From an uncultured Caulobacterales bacterium (GTDB lineage Bacteria; Pseudomonadota; Alphaproteobacteria; Caulobacterales; Caulobacteraceae): a stretch of DNA of 64,000 bases. The position numbers and the translations under genes are program-made. Every line of letters begins with the position of its first letter. Position 1 is the first letter of the stretch. The DNA lies in assembly GCA_903862425.1 (NCBI GenBank), contig CAIOYC010000030.1, positions 62,001 through 126,000 on the forward strand, read 5' to 3'. The notes under the pieces were generated by a model. The model made no database searches, was not told where the DNA came from, and was given only the letters and a program-made list of their open reading frames with translations. This document shows, one piece after another, positions 10,123 to 18,704 of this stretch.

Positions 10123-10611
10123 ATGGCGGGGGGCGATCACCGGCTGGCCTCGATCGTCATCGACGAACGCTCGCTGGCCGCCGCCACGCGAGAGGCGGAG
10201 CACGAGCGGCAGGTGGCCATCTTCGACCTGCTCGAGGCCAATCTGTTCGAGCCCGAGGGCGCGCCCGGCGGGCCTTATGATCTGGTTCTGTCTCTGATCG
10301 ACGGGCGGCTGGCCTTCGATATCGGCACGGAGGCCGAGGGCGGCCGGCGGGCGTTCGAGCGGCGGCACCTGTTGTCACTCACGCCGTTCCGACCGTTGAT
10401 CAAAGACTATTTCATGCACTGCGACAGCTATTACGCGGCGATCCGCAATGCCTCTCCGAACCAGATCGAGGTGCTCGACATGGGCCGCCGCGCTCTGCAC
10501 AACGAGGGCTCCGAACTGCTGCGCGAACGGCTGGCCGGCAAGGTGACCACCGACCTCGATACCGCCCGGCGCCTGTTCACTCTGATCTGCGCCCTCTACC
10601 GGCGGCCGTGA
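10123..10611 (+). CDS. UPF0262 family protein
   Basis: 162 aa conserved alphaproteobacterial protein, known only as family UPF0262. Recognisable segments: SIVIDERSL near the N-terminus, ERQVAIFDLLEAN, LTPFRPLIKDYFMHCDSYY and EVLDMGRRALHNEGSELL. It follows hisD after 3 bp and is surely co-transcribed. No membrane segment or known catalytic motif is visible. Function unknown. Confidence 0.9.
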   Translation: MAGGDHRLASIVIDERSLAAATREAEHERQVAIFDLLEANLFEPEGAPGGPYDLVLSLIDGRLAFDIGTEAEGGRRAFERRHLLSLTPFRPLIKDYFMHCDSYYAAIRNASPNQIEVLDMGRRALHNEGSELLRERLAGKVTTDLDTARRLFTLICALYRRP

Positions 10612-10618
10612 GGGCGGG

Positions 10619-11080
10619 GTGAGCGGCGCCTTCGATCCCGCCGAGATCGGCGCGGTGCTGTTCGCCTGCAGCATGAACAGGGTGCGTTCGCCCATGGCCG
10701 CCGCCATGCTCCGCCAGCGCTGGGGTAATCGCATCTTCGTCGACAGCTGCGGCCTGCGAGCGGGGAGGGAGCCCGATCCCTTCGCCCAAGCGGTGATGGA
10801 CGAGATCGGTCTCGACCTCACCGATCATCGCGCCAAGACGTTCAACGATCTGGAGGACGGCTCCTACGACCTCGTCATATCGCTGTCGCCCCAGGCTCAG
10901 CACGGCGCGGTGGAGCTGTCGCGCGGCAAGGCCATGGAGCTCGAATACTGGCCCACCTTCGATCCCACCATGATCGAGGGATCGCGTGAACAGCGCCTCG
11001 ACGCCTATCGCCGCATGCGCGACGAGCTGGAGCGCCGGATCAGCGAGCGGTTCCCTCGCCCATCGACCTTCGGGGGCTGA
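10619..11080 (+). CDS. Low-molecular-weight protein-tyrosine-phosphatase-like protein
   Basis: 153 aa, GTG start, 7 bp after the UPF0262 gene. The N-terminus holds the phosphatase P-loop C-X5-R as FACSMNRVRSPMA and the C-terminal half an Asp-Pro pair (YWPTFDPT) where the general-acid Asp of the family lies. The fold is shared with arsenate reductases, so database names vary; the gene always travels with hisD and infA in alphaproteobacteria and is not in an arsenic cluster, which argues against a specific arsenate role. Substrate unknown. Confidence 0.85.
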   Translation: MSGAFDPAEIGAVLFACSMNRVRSPMAAAMLRQRWGNRIFVDSCGLRAGREPDPFAQAVMDEIGLDLTDHRAKTFNDLEDGSYDLVISLSPQAQHGAVELSRGKAMELEYWPTFDPTMIEGSREQRLDAYRRMRDELERRISERFPRPSTFGG

Positions 11081-11126
11081 TCTGCCATACGGGAACGGAG
11101 TGAATCGCCCGGGTTAGAGAGGCCAA

Positions 11127-11345
11127 ATGGCGAAAGAGGAATTGCTCGAATTTCCGGGCGCCGTGTCCGAATTGCTACCCAACGCCACCTTCCGGGTCCT
11201 GCTGGAGAGTGGCCACGAGATCATCGCCCACACCGCGGGCAAGATGCGCAAGAACCGCATCCGCGTATTGGCCGGCGACAAGGTTCTCGTTGAAATGACC
11301 CCCTATGATCTGACCAAGGGCCGGATCACCTACCGTTTCAAATAA
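11127..11345 (+). CDS. infA: Translation initiation factor IF-1
   Basis: 72 aa single-domain S1/OB-fold protein, full length. Binds the A site of the 30S subunit during initiation. Family residues: [30 protein letters not shown] and a C-terminal [13 protein letters not shown]. It lies 46 bp after the phosphatase gene and 43 bp before maf. Confidence 0.98.
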   Translation: MAKEELLEFPGAVSELLPNATFRVLLESGHEIIAHTAGKMRKNRIRVLAGDKVLVEMTPYDLTKGRITYRFK

Positions 11346-11388
11346 CCCCTGGGGCGCCCGTGCCCCATACCCTCGGGCGACCCTCCGA

Positions 11389-11976
11389 ATGTCCCATTCC
11401 GCAAAACTCGTCCTGGCTTCGTCCAGCCCTCGCCGCCTTGAGCTGCTCAGGCAGATCGGCGTCGAGCCGAACCTGGTGGATCCCGCCGACATCGACGAAA
11501 CGCCCGCCAAGGACGAGACGCCGCGCCGTCTGGCCCTGCGCCTCGCCCTCGGCAAGGCCGCCACCGTCGCCGCGCGTCATCCCGACGCCTATGTGCTCGG
11601 CTCCGATACCCTGGTGGCGGTGGGGCGGCGTATCCTCAACAAGCCCGACGACGCGGGGGAGGCGCGCAAGATGCTGACCCTGCTCTCCGGCCGGGCGCAC
11701 CAGGTGTTGACCGGCGTGGCCGTGATTGCCCCCGGCGGCGCCACGGCGAGCCGGGTGGTGGAGACGCGCGTGCGCTTCAAGCGCCTGTCGCTCCAGGAGA
11801 TGGACGCCTTCATCGACAGCCGCGAGTGGGAGGGCGCCGCGGGCGCCTACAAGATTCATCAGCAGGCGGGTGGTTTCGTCATAGACCTGTCCGGCTCTTT
11901 CTCCGCCGTGGTCGGCCTGCCGCTCTATGAGACCCGCATGATGCTGGAGGGGCTGGGCTGGCGCCAGGACGCATGA
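11389..11976 (+). CDS. maf: Maf-family nucleotide pyrophosphatase
   Basis: 195 aa. Maf proteins hydrolyse nucleoside triphosphates (dTTP/UTP or modified nucleotides) to monophosphates. The signature LVLASSSPRRLELL is at residues 7-20, followed by DETP, GSDTLVAV with the catalytic Asp, and the C-terminal GLPLYET. The loop KIHQQAGGFV replaces the common IQGRA motif, so substrate preference cannot be assigned. The stop overlaps the RNase gene by 4 bp. Confidence 0.93.
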   Translation: MSHSAKLVLASSSPRRLELLRQIGVEPNLVDPADIDETPAKDETPRRLALRLALGKAATVAARHPDAYVLGSDTLVAVGRRILNKPDDAGEARKMLTLLSGRAHQVLTGVAVIAPGGATASRVVETRVRFKRLSLQEMDAFIDSREWEGAAGAYKIHQQAGGFVIDLSGSFSAVVGLPLYETRMMLEGLGWRQDA

Positions 11977-13013
11977 GCCGCCGCCTTTTCCTGGACGAGG
12001 GGCCGGGCGAGACGCGCGGCGTCGTGGTGCTGGACGGCCAGCCGGAACGCCTTTTGATCGAGCGGGCGACGGACAGGCCGGAACACCGGCCCGGCGCGAG
12101 ACTGGCGGCGCGGGTCCGGCGGATCGACAAGGCCCTGGCCACCGCCTTTCTCGATGTGGGGTCCGAGCCCGACGCCGTCCTGCCCCTTGCGGGCGATGCC
12201 GTCCGTCTCGCCGAGGGCGCGCGCATCGAGGTCGAGATCGTCGCGCCGCCGCGCCGGGAAAAAGGCGCCGTCGCTCGCCTGATCGGACTGACCGAGGGCG
12301 AGCCGCGCCTGCTCAGGGTCGCTGCGTCCCTGACCGACCGGCTGCAATCTTTCGACAACGCCGCCAAAATTGTGCGCGGAGCGGATGCACGCGGCGCGGC
12401 CGACGTCGCGGAGGATCAGGTTCTGGCCATCGCGCACCGCCTGCCGTCGGGCGGCTCGATCTTCATCGAACCGACCCGCGCGCTCGTCGCCATCGATATA
12501 GATGTGGGGCAGGCAAGCGGCGACGCCCGCCGCGTGGCCGTCCGCGCCAATCGCGAGGCCATCGCCGCCGCCGCGCGCCTGCTTCGGTTGAAAGGTCTCG
12601 GCGGGCCGGTAGCCATCGACCTGGCGGGCAGGGGCCATGACGGCGAGGCGCTGAAATCGGCAGGGGAGGCGGCCTTCGCTCTTGACCAGCCGGGCGTCGC
12701 CTTCGGTCCGATCACGCGGTTCGGCCTGTGGACGCTCACCCTGCCGCGGCGGGCGACGCCGGTGGCGGAGCTGATGTGCGACGCCGAGGGGCGCCCGACG
12801 ACCGAGACCCTCGCCCTGCGCCTGCTCCGGCTTGTCGAGGCGGCCGCCGGTCCGGGTGAGCGTATCGAAGCCCGCGCTATTCCCGAAGTCGCCGAACGGG
12901 CTCAGGCGCTGGCGCCCCACCTCGCCTCCCGGATCGGGGCCCGCTTTCGGATCGTCGCCGACGCCGCGATCGCGCGCGAGACACCGATGGTCAAGCCATG
13001 GGAGAATGGGTGA
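11973..13013 (+). CDS. Short RNase E/G-family ribonuclease
   Basis: 346 aa, much shorter than RNase G (about 490) or RNase E. An S1-like segment (VRRIDKALATAFLDVG) is followed by the catalytic DNase-I-like region: GGSIFIEPTRALVAIDID and GPVAIDLAG, matching the two Mg2+-binding Asp sites of RNase E. The cysteine zinc link (CPxC) that joins RNase E dimers is absent. It may therefore be a minimal variant acting on few substrates. This short form is usual beside maf and yacG in alphaproteobacteria; the main RNase E would be elsewhere. It shares its stop with the yacG start. Confidence 0.85.
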   Translation: MSRRLFLDEGPGETRGVVVLDGQPERLLIERATDRPEHRPGARLAARVRRIDKALATAFLDVGSEPDAVLPLAGDAVRLAEGARIEVEIVAPPRREKGAVARLIGLTEGEPRLLRVAASLTDRLQSFDNAAKIVRGADARGAADVAEDQVLAIAHRLPSGGSIFIEPTRALVAIDIDVGQASGDARRVAVRANREAIAAAARLLRLKGLGGPVAIDLAGRGHDGEALKSAGEAAFALDQPGVAFGPITRFGLWTLTLPRRATPVAELMCDAEGRPTTETLALRLLRLVEAAAGPGERIEARAIPEVAERAQALAPHLASRIGARFRIVADAAIARETPMVKPWENG

Positions 13014-13189
13014 TGCCCACCGAACGTCCATCCGCCGAGAAACCCTGCCCGATCTGTCGGCGCCCCGCAGAGGCGGACTTCCGCCCCTTCTGCTCGCGGC
13101 GCTGCGCCGATCAGGATCTGCAGCGCTGGTTCTCCGGAAGCTACGCCATCCCCGGCGCTGCGCCGAGCGACGAAGATCAGGACGAGTAG
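13013..13189 (+). CDS. yacG: DNA gyrase inhibitor YacG (zinc ribbon)
   Basis: 58 aa. Zinc-ribbon protein with four cysteines (CPIC at 12-15, C27 and C31 in FCSRRC), followed by ADQDLQRWFSGSYAIPG, the YacG family core. E. coli YacG binds GyrB and inhibits gyrase. The start at 13013 overlaps the RNase stop by one base (TGATG), which favours MPTERP over the upstream in-frame ATG at 12998. Acidic tail (DEDQDE). Confidence 0.92.
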   Translation: MPTERPSAEKPCPICRRPAEADFRPFCSRRCADQDLQRWFSGSYAIPGAAPSDEDQDE

Positions 13190-13278
13190 CCGTCGCCAGC
13201 CATAGTTCCGCTAGACAGCTTGGATGCGCTTCCTTATACGACGCGCCTCCGATCCGAACGGCCAGTCCGTCGGTGTGG

Positions 13279-13354
13279 GCCTGGGTAGCTCAGTTGGTAG
13301 AGCAGCGGATTGAAAATCCGCGTGTCGGTGGTTCGAATCCGCCCCCAGGCACCA
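13279..13354 (+). tRNA. tRNA-Phe(GAA)
   Basis: 76 nt with encoded CCA. Acceptor GCCTGGG/CCCAGGC, D-arm AGCTCAGTTGGTAGAGC, anticodon stem CGGAT/ATCCG with loop TGAAAA-type giving anticodon GAA, T-arm GTTCGAATC. It stands alone after yacG. Confidence 0.97.
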
Positions 13355-13819
13355 TCTTTTTGTCATCCATGGCTCTGTCCCTTCCCTTAAGGGAAATTCG
13401 GGCAAAGGTGCTGCATTGCACCGCAAATTCTCCTCACCGTTGAAAACGGCGCTCTCTCAGGGGGCATTCGCACCCCAGGGGAGTTTGTGCGCCGCAGCAT
13501 GTCTACGCTCCGCTACAAACACCGTTACATCTTCCGCTTGACGGGGAGGAGAGTGGTTGCCAAAGGGGACGGGACCGCAATTCTAACACTGCGGTAAGAC
13601 TTTTGTCGCTTGCGGCGGGGGTCGCGCAGGCTCCGGCCTTGGAAGCCGGCGCGTCGCTTTTTGGGCGATGTGTCGAAATCCCGGGCGGCGCAGCGAATAG
13701 CGGCTCGAGGCGAAAACTTTAGGGGCTGACGCCTCGGGCATGATCTGAGTAGGGTAGAGACGCTGTCGCGCGACGACCCTCGTTCTTCAACGAGTTGACC
13801 AACCAGGAATTGGCGAAAG
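13355..13819. other. Gene-free 465-bp region upstream of exbB
   Basis: No credible gene on either strand. It contains a perfect palindrome TTCCCTTAAGGGAA (13382-13395) 28 bp after tRNA-Phe, and presumably the promoter of the exbB-exbD-tonB operon. No clear sigma-70 pair or metal-regulator box could be recognised by eye. Confidence 0.6.
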
Positions 13820-14719
13820 ATGCTGGACATTAAACGACCCACCCCCCTCCTCGCGGTCCTCGGCGCCTGTGCGCTGATGATGGCCAGCGCGCCGGCGTTC
13901 GCTCAGGCGCCCGCCGACCCGGCCCCGGCCGCGGCTCCCGCCGCCGCCCCGGCTGCTGCTCCGGCCCCCGATGCCGGCCTCAACAACGGCGGCGCCGAAG
14001 CGGCCCCGACCTCCATCGGCGGCAAGAGCGCCGGCGCCCTCAACCCCGTGAAGATGTTCCTGAACGCCAACCCGGTGGTTAAGGTCGTGATGATCGGCCT
14101 GCTGTTGGCTTCGGTTCTCTCCTGGACCCTGCTGATCCTCAAGCTTCTCGAGTTCGCCCGTCTCAGCGGCTCGTCGAACCGCTTCGTGGAAGCCTTCCGC
14201 GGCGCCCGCTCCATCGCGGACATCAACCGCATCGCCACCTCCGAAGAGTTCGAAGGCAACCCGCTGGCCGACATGGCCGCCGCGGCTTCGGGCGAAGTGG
14301 AGCTGTCCCGTCAGGCCGGCCTCGCCGTCACCGGCGCCGACAAGAACTCCACCCTGAACCGCGCCCAATCGGCCGTTTCGGCGGTGCAGTCGGGTCTGGC
14401 CCGTCGCCTTTCGGGCGGCATGACCTTCCTCGCCTCGGTGGGTTCGTCCGGTCCGTTCGTCGGTCTGTTCGGTACGGTTTACGGGATCATGAACTCGTTC
14501 ATCGGTATCGCGAATACCAACACCACCAACCTCGCCGTCGTGGCGCCGGGTATCGCCGAAGCGCTGCTCGCCACCGGTATCGGCCTCTTCGCCGCTATCC
14601 CGGCCGTGGTCTTCTATAACGTCTTCCAGGTGCAGATCTCCGGTTTCGGCACCCGCACGGACGGCTTCATCGCTGAACTGATGAACGCCATCTCGCGTCA
14701 GCTCGACAAGGGAGCGTAA
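13820..14719 (+). CDS. exbB: Biopolymer transporter ExbB (MotA/TolQ/ExbB proton channel)
   Basis: 299 aa inner-membrane proton-channel subunit that, with ExbD, energises TonB. A signal peptide (ending PAFAQA) and an Ala/Pro-rich periplasmic stretch (about 29-60) precede the first channel helix (VVKVVMIGLLLASVLSWTLL). The conserved MotA/TolQ/ExbB block follows: FLASVGSSGPFVGLFGTVYGI and the helix IAEALLATGIGLFAAIPAVV. The N-terminal extension makes it longer than E. coli ExbB (244 aa). Ribosome-binding site AGGAATTGGCGAAAG is weak. It heads a tight three-gene operon. Confidence 0.95.
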   Translation: MLDIKRPTPLLAVLGACALMMASAPAFAQAPADPAPAAAPAAAPAAAPAPDAGLNNGGAEAAPTSIGGKSAGALNPVKMFLNANPVVKVVMIGLLLASVLSWTLLILKLLEFARLSGSSNRFVEAFRGARSIADINRIATSEEFEGNPLADMAAAASGEVELSRQAGLAVTGADKNSTLNRAQSAVSAVQSGLARRLSGGMTFLASVGSSGPFVGLFGTVYGIMNSFIGIANTNTTNLAVVAPGIAEALLATGIGLFAAIPAVVFYNVFQVQISGFGTRTDGFIAELMNAISRQLDKGA

Positions 14720-14724
14720 CCCCG

Positions 14725-15162
14725 ATGGCGGCCCAACTTGCAGGGCCTGCTGCGGGTAGTAAGTACTCGATCAAGCAGAACAGCGAGATCAACGTCACAC
14801 CCTTCGTGGACGTCATGCTTGTTCTGCTGATCATCTTCATGGTGGCCGCGCCTTTGGCTTCCGTGTCGGTGAAGGTCGATCTTCCTACAGCTGTGGCCCC
14901 TCCGGCGACCACTCCGCCGAAGCCCATCTACATCTCGATCCAGAAGGACGGCGGCCTGTTCATCGGTGACTTCCATACCACCAAGGACACCCTGGCCGAC
15001 GACCTGAAGAAGCAGATCGTGAAGCGGGACCCGACCAAGGAACGGATCTATATCCGCGCCGACAAGCAGACTCGATATGGCGCCTTCATGGACGTCATGG
15101 TGAAACTGCAGGATGCCGCCTTCTACAGTGTCGCCCTGGTGGGCGAAGACAACGCGAAATAG
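14725..15162 (+). CDS. exbD: Biopolymer transporter ExbD
   Basis: 145 aa, one N-terminal transmembrane helix (VMLVLLIIFMVAAPLAS) preceded by INVTPFVDVM, which carries the conserved membrane Asp used in proton translocation, and a periplasmic domain (YIRADKQTRYGAFMDVM). Stator partner of ExbB. Only 5 bp after exbB. Confidence 0.95.
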   Translation: MAAQLAGPAAGSKYSIKQNSEINVTPFVDVMLVLLIIFMVAAPLASVSVKVDLPTAVAPPATTPPKPIYISIQKDGGLFIGDFHTTKDTLADDLKKQIVKRDPTKERIYIRADKQTRYGAFMDVMVKLQDAAFYSVALVGEDNAK

Positions 15163-15171
15163 GGAGCAGGC

Positions 15172-15891
15172 ATGTCAGACGACTCGCAAACTCCCACGCA
15201 CAGGTACGATCCGCTGTGGGATGCGCCTCGGCGTAGCAAGGGATCGACGACGCGCAACTTCATCGCCGGTGGTATCATCATCGGTCTGCATGTCGCGCTG
15301 ATCATCTACCTCTACTATACCAAGATCGTGCCTCACTACGTCGCCTACGAGGACACGGCCGTGAAGGTGGAGCTGCGCAAGAACGCGCCGCCGCCGCCTC
15401 CACCCCCGCCGCCGCCGCCGCCGCCTCCGCCCAAGAACCTGCCGCCTCCGCCGCCGGTTCAAGTGCACGAGACGCCGCTGCCGCCGGCGAACATTGCGCC
15501 GCCGCCGCCGCTGAATATCGCGCCGTCGCCGCCGCAACCGCCGCGTCCGCCCGAGCCTCCGGTCGTGTCGCCCCCGGCTCCGCCGGTATCGCACACGATC
15601 ACCAATGCGCAGCTCATCCGCACGCCTAGTGCGGACGACATGGCCCGGGAATATCCGGACCGTGCGCAGCGGCTGGAGAAGACGGGCACGGCGACGATCC
15701 GCTGTACGGTGACCGCCCGAGGCACTCTGACGGGTTGTGCGGTGACGAACGAGGACCCCTCAGGCTACGGGTTCGGCGACGCCGCCCTCAAACTGGCCCG
15801 CAGCTTCCAGATGAAGGCTCAGGCTCAGGACGGTACCCCCGTCGACGGCGGCACCTGGTCGACAACGATCCGGTTCAGGTTGGCTGACTAA
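15172..15891 (+). CDS. tonB: Energy transducer TonB
   Basis: 239 aa. Cytoplasmic N-tail, one membrane anchor (FIAGGIIIGLHVALIIYLYY, about 30-49), a long proline-rich spacer (about 70-145, many consecutive prolines) and a C-terminal TonB domain (about 150-239) ending in STTIRFRLAD. It carries proton-motive energy to outer-membrane TonB-dependent receptors. It is the last gene of the exbB-exbD-tonB operon and is followed by a strong terminator. Confidence 0.94.
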   Translation: MSDDSQTPTHRYDPLWDAPRRSKGSTTRNFIAGGIIIGLHVALIIYLYYTKIVPHYVAYEDTAVKVELRKNAPPPPPPPPPPPPPPPKNLPPPPPVQVHETPLPPANIAPPPPLNIAPSPPQPPRPPEPPVVSPPAPPVSHTITNAQLIRTPSADDMAREYPDRAQRLEKTGTATIRCTVTARGTLTGCAVTNEDPSGYGFGDAALKLARSFQMKAQAQDGTPVDGGTWSTTIRFRLAD

Positions 15892-15914
15892 GGCTGATCT
15901 GATCCAGCATATTG

Positions 15915-15950
15915 GGGCCGTTCGCTTCTGCGAGCGGCCCTTTTGCTTTT
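15915..15950 (+). terminator. Rho-independent terminator of exbBD-tonB
   Basis: GGGCCGTTCGC (15915-15925) pairs with GCGAGCGGCCC (15930-15940) across a TTCT loop, one G-U pair, followed by TTTTGCTTTT. Confidence 0.9.
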
Positions 15951-16012
15951 TAGAGCCGGTGCGTGTTGATCAGCGCGCCATCCTTGCCTAGAAGAACGCC
16001 TCGCTTTGCGAT

Positions 16013-16089
16013 GCCGCCTTAGCTCAGTTGGTTAGAGCGCCGGTTTGTGGAACCGGAGGTCCTCAGTTCAAGCCTGAGAGGCGGTACCA
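16013..16089 (+). tRNA. tRNA-His(GUG)
   Basis: 77 nt with CCA. Anticodon stem CCGGT/ACCGG, loop TTGTGGA, anticodon GUG. Acceptor GCCGCCT pairs with AGGCGGT, so the first pair is G1:U72, and position 73 is A. A -1 G paired with C73, nearly universal in tRNA-His, is absent. This is the known alphaproteobacterial variant, read by a divergent HisRS. Confidence 0.95.
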
Positions 16090-16251
16090 TTCCGATATCG
16101 GTTAGCGCCTGCAAACCCGGCAGATCGCTGCTCCGGCGGGCAGATCATCCACTCATGCTGCGCTGCGCAATTTTATCTGGACTCGCAATGGCCGACGGTA
16201 TGAACTCGCGCTTGGATCGATTTCCGATCCCGGTACGGGGGTGCTGCCATC

Positions 16252-16524
16252 ATGACCGATGTGGTTCTCAGGCTGCCCATTCAGCCTGGCCTGGAGGCGC
16301 AGGAATTTGGCCTCTATCTGAGCGAGTTCATGGAGCAGCGGAGCCCGTGGGCCGAGCAGCACGCCGCCGAAGCGGACGCTCCGTTCATGATGATCCGCGG
16401 CGATCCAGCCTCCGGCGAGGAGGCAAAGGTGGTGATCTTTCAGGAGCATCGCCTCGCCTCCTCATTTTCGGCTGGTTGGGAGCGCCGCCGAGCGCAGGCA
16501 GGCGAGATCAACCCGACGCCCTGA
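16252..16524 (+). CDS. Hypothetical protein (90 aa)
   Basis: Small acidic protein (MTDVVLRLPIQPGLEAQEF...) not recognised. Codon use looks like the host, and a G-rich stretch (ACGGGGGTGC) precedes the ATG at a slightly long spacing. It lies between tRNA-His and the FAD oxidoreductase, 42 bp upstream of the latter, so may be cotranscribed with it. No membrane segment, signal peptide or motif is visible. The preceding 16090-16251 shows nothing notable. Confidence 0.5.
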   Translation: MTDVVLRLPIQPGLEAQEFGLYLSEFMEQRSPWAEQHAAEADAPFMMIRGDPASGEEAKVVIFQEHRLASSFSAGWERRRAQAGEINPTP

Positions 16525-16566
16525 TCGACAGACCCGGCGGCTCTTTTGAGCCGTGAGGCGCAGATC

Positions 16567-17511
16567 ATGGTCGCCGGGGGCGGTGTCTTCGGCCTCGCCT
16601 GTGCGCTAGCGGCGGCCGAGCGTGGGCTGTCCGTCACCCTGTTCGACCCGCTCTCCGCTTCGCCAAACGCCTCGGCGGTCGCTGCAGGCCTGCTGGCGCC
16701 GATCGGCGAGGCTGTGTTCGATCCGGTCGCGGCGCCCCACTATCCGCTGATGGCCCAGGCCCTGGACCTGTGGCCCGAGTTTGCGAGGCGATACGACCTG
16801 GGCTTGGTTCGAAGCGGCCTGCGCCTGGTGGGCGATCACGCGCCCGCCCTGCGTGGGATCGGGGCGCAGTTCTCGCCCGATGGGCCTGACCTGTTCGTTC
16901 CCGGTGAGGCCTTGGTCACTGATCCCGCGAGCGCTCTCATCAAGCTTAGCGACGCGCTGGTAAAACGCGGTGGGCGCATCGAGCCGCGGACGTTTGCCGC
17001 TCAGGATGTTGCGCCACAGACAACTACGGTCCTTGCCACCGGCCCCGGAAGTGGCATGGCTCCGGAACTTGCATGTCTGGAGCCGGTCAAGGGCCAGATC
17101 GCCGTCCTCCCGCGCGGACCCGCGGATGGTCCCGTGATCCGATGGTCCGGCGGCTACCTCGCTCCGCAGCCCGGCGGCGCAAGGCTGGGGGCCACCATGG
17201 AGGTCGGTGTCCGGGACACTCATGTGCAGCCCGCCGCCATCGAGGGCCTGATAGCCGGCGGCCTCGCCCACGTCCCGAACCTGGATGTCCGCGGCGCATA
17301 CGGCGAGGCGGCCGTGCGGATGCAGAGCCCGGACGGTCTCCCGCTGGCCGGTCCATCCATGCTGCAAAACACCCTGCTCGCGGTCGGGGCGCGGCGGAAC
17401 GGGTGGCTGTTCGCGCCGCTTGTGGGGGCCATGATTGCGGCCTACTGCATGGGCGAGGATCCGGGGCCGTGGGCGGTGGCGCTGCATCCCGGACGTTTCG
17501 ATAAGAGCTGA
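16567..17511 (+). CDS. FAD-dependent oxidoreductase, glycine oxidase (ThiO)-like
   Basis: About 314 aa. N-terminal Rossmann motif MVAGGGVFGLACALAAAERG binds FAD; AAGLLAPIGEA follows, as in DAO-family glycine oxidases; near the C-terminus are SPDGLPLAGPS and ARRNGWLFAPLVG. ThiO makes the glycine imine for thiamine thiazole synthesis, but no thi genes are adjacent, so the substrate is uncertain among D-amino acids and glycine. ATG 16567 has GAGG about 9 bases upstream; an in-frame TTG at 16546 is the alternative. The acyl-CoA dehydrogenase follows after 10 bp. Confidence 0.8.
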   Translation: MVAGGGVFGLACALAAAERGLSVTLFDPLSASPNASAVAAGLLAPIGEAVFDPVAAPHYPLMAQALDLWPEFARRYDLGLVRSGLRLVGDHAPALRGIGAQFSPDGPDLFVPGEALVTDPASALIKLSDALVKRGGRIEPRTFAAQDVAPQTTTVLATGPGSGMAPELACLEPVKGQIAVLPRGPADGPVIRWSGGYLAPQPGGARLGATMEVGVRDTHVQPAAIEGLIAGGLAHVPNLDVRGAYGEAAVRMQSPDGLPLAGPSMLQNTLLAVGARRNGWLFAPLVGAMIAAYCMGEDPGPWAVALHPGRFDKS

Positions 17512-17521
17512 GAGGGCGGGA

Positions 17522-18691
17522 ATGTCGGCGTTCTGGTTAAGCGAGGAACAGGAAGCGATCCGCGAAGGCGTCCAGAAGGTGATGGATGGTTTCGGCGACG
17601 AATACTGGCGCAAGACGGACGAGACCGGGACCTTCCCTGAGGAATTCGTGGCCGAGATGGCGGCGGGCGGCTGGCTCGGCGTCGCCATGCCCGAAAGCGT
17701 CGGCGGGGCGGGGCTTGGCCTGACCGAAGCGTCCATCGTCATGCAGACCGTGGCGCAGTCGGGAGCGGCCTTCACCGGCGCCTCGGCCATCCATCTCAAC
17801 ATCTTCGGTCCCATGCCGATCGTTAAGTTCGGTACGCAGGCGCAGAAGGACGCTTTCCTGCCGCGCATCATCGCCGGCGAGGACAAGATGTGTTTCGCCG
17901 TCACCGAGCCGAATTCGGGCCTGGACACATCCAGCCTGGAGACCCGGGCCGAGCGCACCAATGACGGTTATCGCATCAACGGGCGGAAGATCTGGACCAC
18001 CTCGGCCCAGCGCGCCAACAAGGTGCTGATCATCGCTCGCACCACGCCGAAGGCCGAGGCGAAGAAGCCGACCGAGGGCCTTTCTCTATTCTATGCGGAC
18101 TTCGACCGTTCGGCCATCGAGGCCAAGCCGATCCCCAAGATGGGGCGTAAAGCCGTTGAATGTAATACGCTTTTCATCGACGATCTGCATGTGCCCGCCG
18201 ACGCGCTGATCGGCGAGGAGGGGCAGGGGTTCAAATATCTGCTGCAGGGCCTCAATCCCGAGCGCGTGCTGTTCGCGGTGGAGGCCATCGGCATCGGCCG
18301 CATCGCCATCGCCAAGGCGGCGCAGTACGCCAAGGAGCGGGTGGTGTTCGGCCGCCCCATCGGTCAGAACCAGGGCATCCAGCACCCGCTCGCCAAGGCC
18401 TGGGCCGAGCTCGAGGCCGCCAATCTGATGGCCTTCAAGGCGGCGGCGCTCTACGACGCCGGGCGCGAGTGCGGGGCGGAGGCCAATGCCGCCAAATACC
18501 TGGGCGCGGAGGCGGGCTTCCGCGCCTGCGAGGCCTCGGTGCTGGCGCACGGCGGCATGGGCTATGCCAGGGAATACGATGTGGAGCGCTATTTCCGCGA
18601 GGCCATGATCGCCCGTATCGCGCCCGTCAGCCGCGAGATGATCCTGAACTTCGTCGCCGAGCGCGTGCTGGGCCTGCCCAAGAGCTACTGA
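17522..18691 (+). CDS. Acyl-CoA dehydrogenase
   Basis: 389 aa flavoenzyme oxidising an acyl-CoA to the enoyl-CoA and passing electrons to ETF. Shows the three-part fold: N-terminal helical domain (WLSEEQEAIREGVQKVM), middle beta domain with CFAVTEPNSGLDTSS, and C-terminal helices with ERVVFGRPIGQNQGIQHPLA and AHGGMGYAREYDVERYFRE. The chain-length specificity cannot be read. Downstream in the same direction of the FAD oxidoreductase, ended by a two-way terminator. Confidence 0.93.
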   Translation: MSAFWLSEEQEAIREGVQKVMDGFGDEYWRKTDETGTFPEEFVAEMAAGGWLGVAMPESVGGAGLGLTEASIVMQTVAQSGAAFTGASAIHLNIFGPMPIVKFGTQAQKDAFLPRIIAGEDKMCFAVTEPNSGLDTSSLETRAERTNDGYRINGRKIWTTSAQRANKVLIIARTTPKAEAKKPTEGLSLFYADFDRSAIEAKPIPKMGRKAVECNTLFIDDLHVPADALIGEEGQGFKYLLQGLNPERVLFAVEAIGIGRIAIAKAAQYAKERVVFGRPIGQNQGIQHPLAKAWAELEAANLMAFKAAALYDAGRECGAEANAAKYLGAEAGFRACEASVLAHGGMGYAREYDVERYFREAMIARIAPVSREMILNFVAERVLGLPKSY

Positions 18692-18704
18692 TCACGCACG
18701 AAAA

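Noticed and set aside
9241-10368. 375-codon minus-strand frame opposite hisD
   Set aside because: Shadow frame; hisD and UPF0262 account for the region.
10619-11080. Arsenate reductase (ArsC)
   Set aside because: The fold is shared, but there are no ars genes nearby and the gene belongs to the conserved hisD-infA cluster; called a phosphatase-like protein instead.
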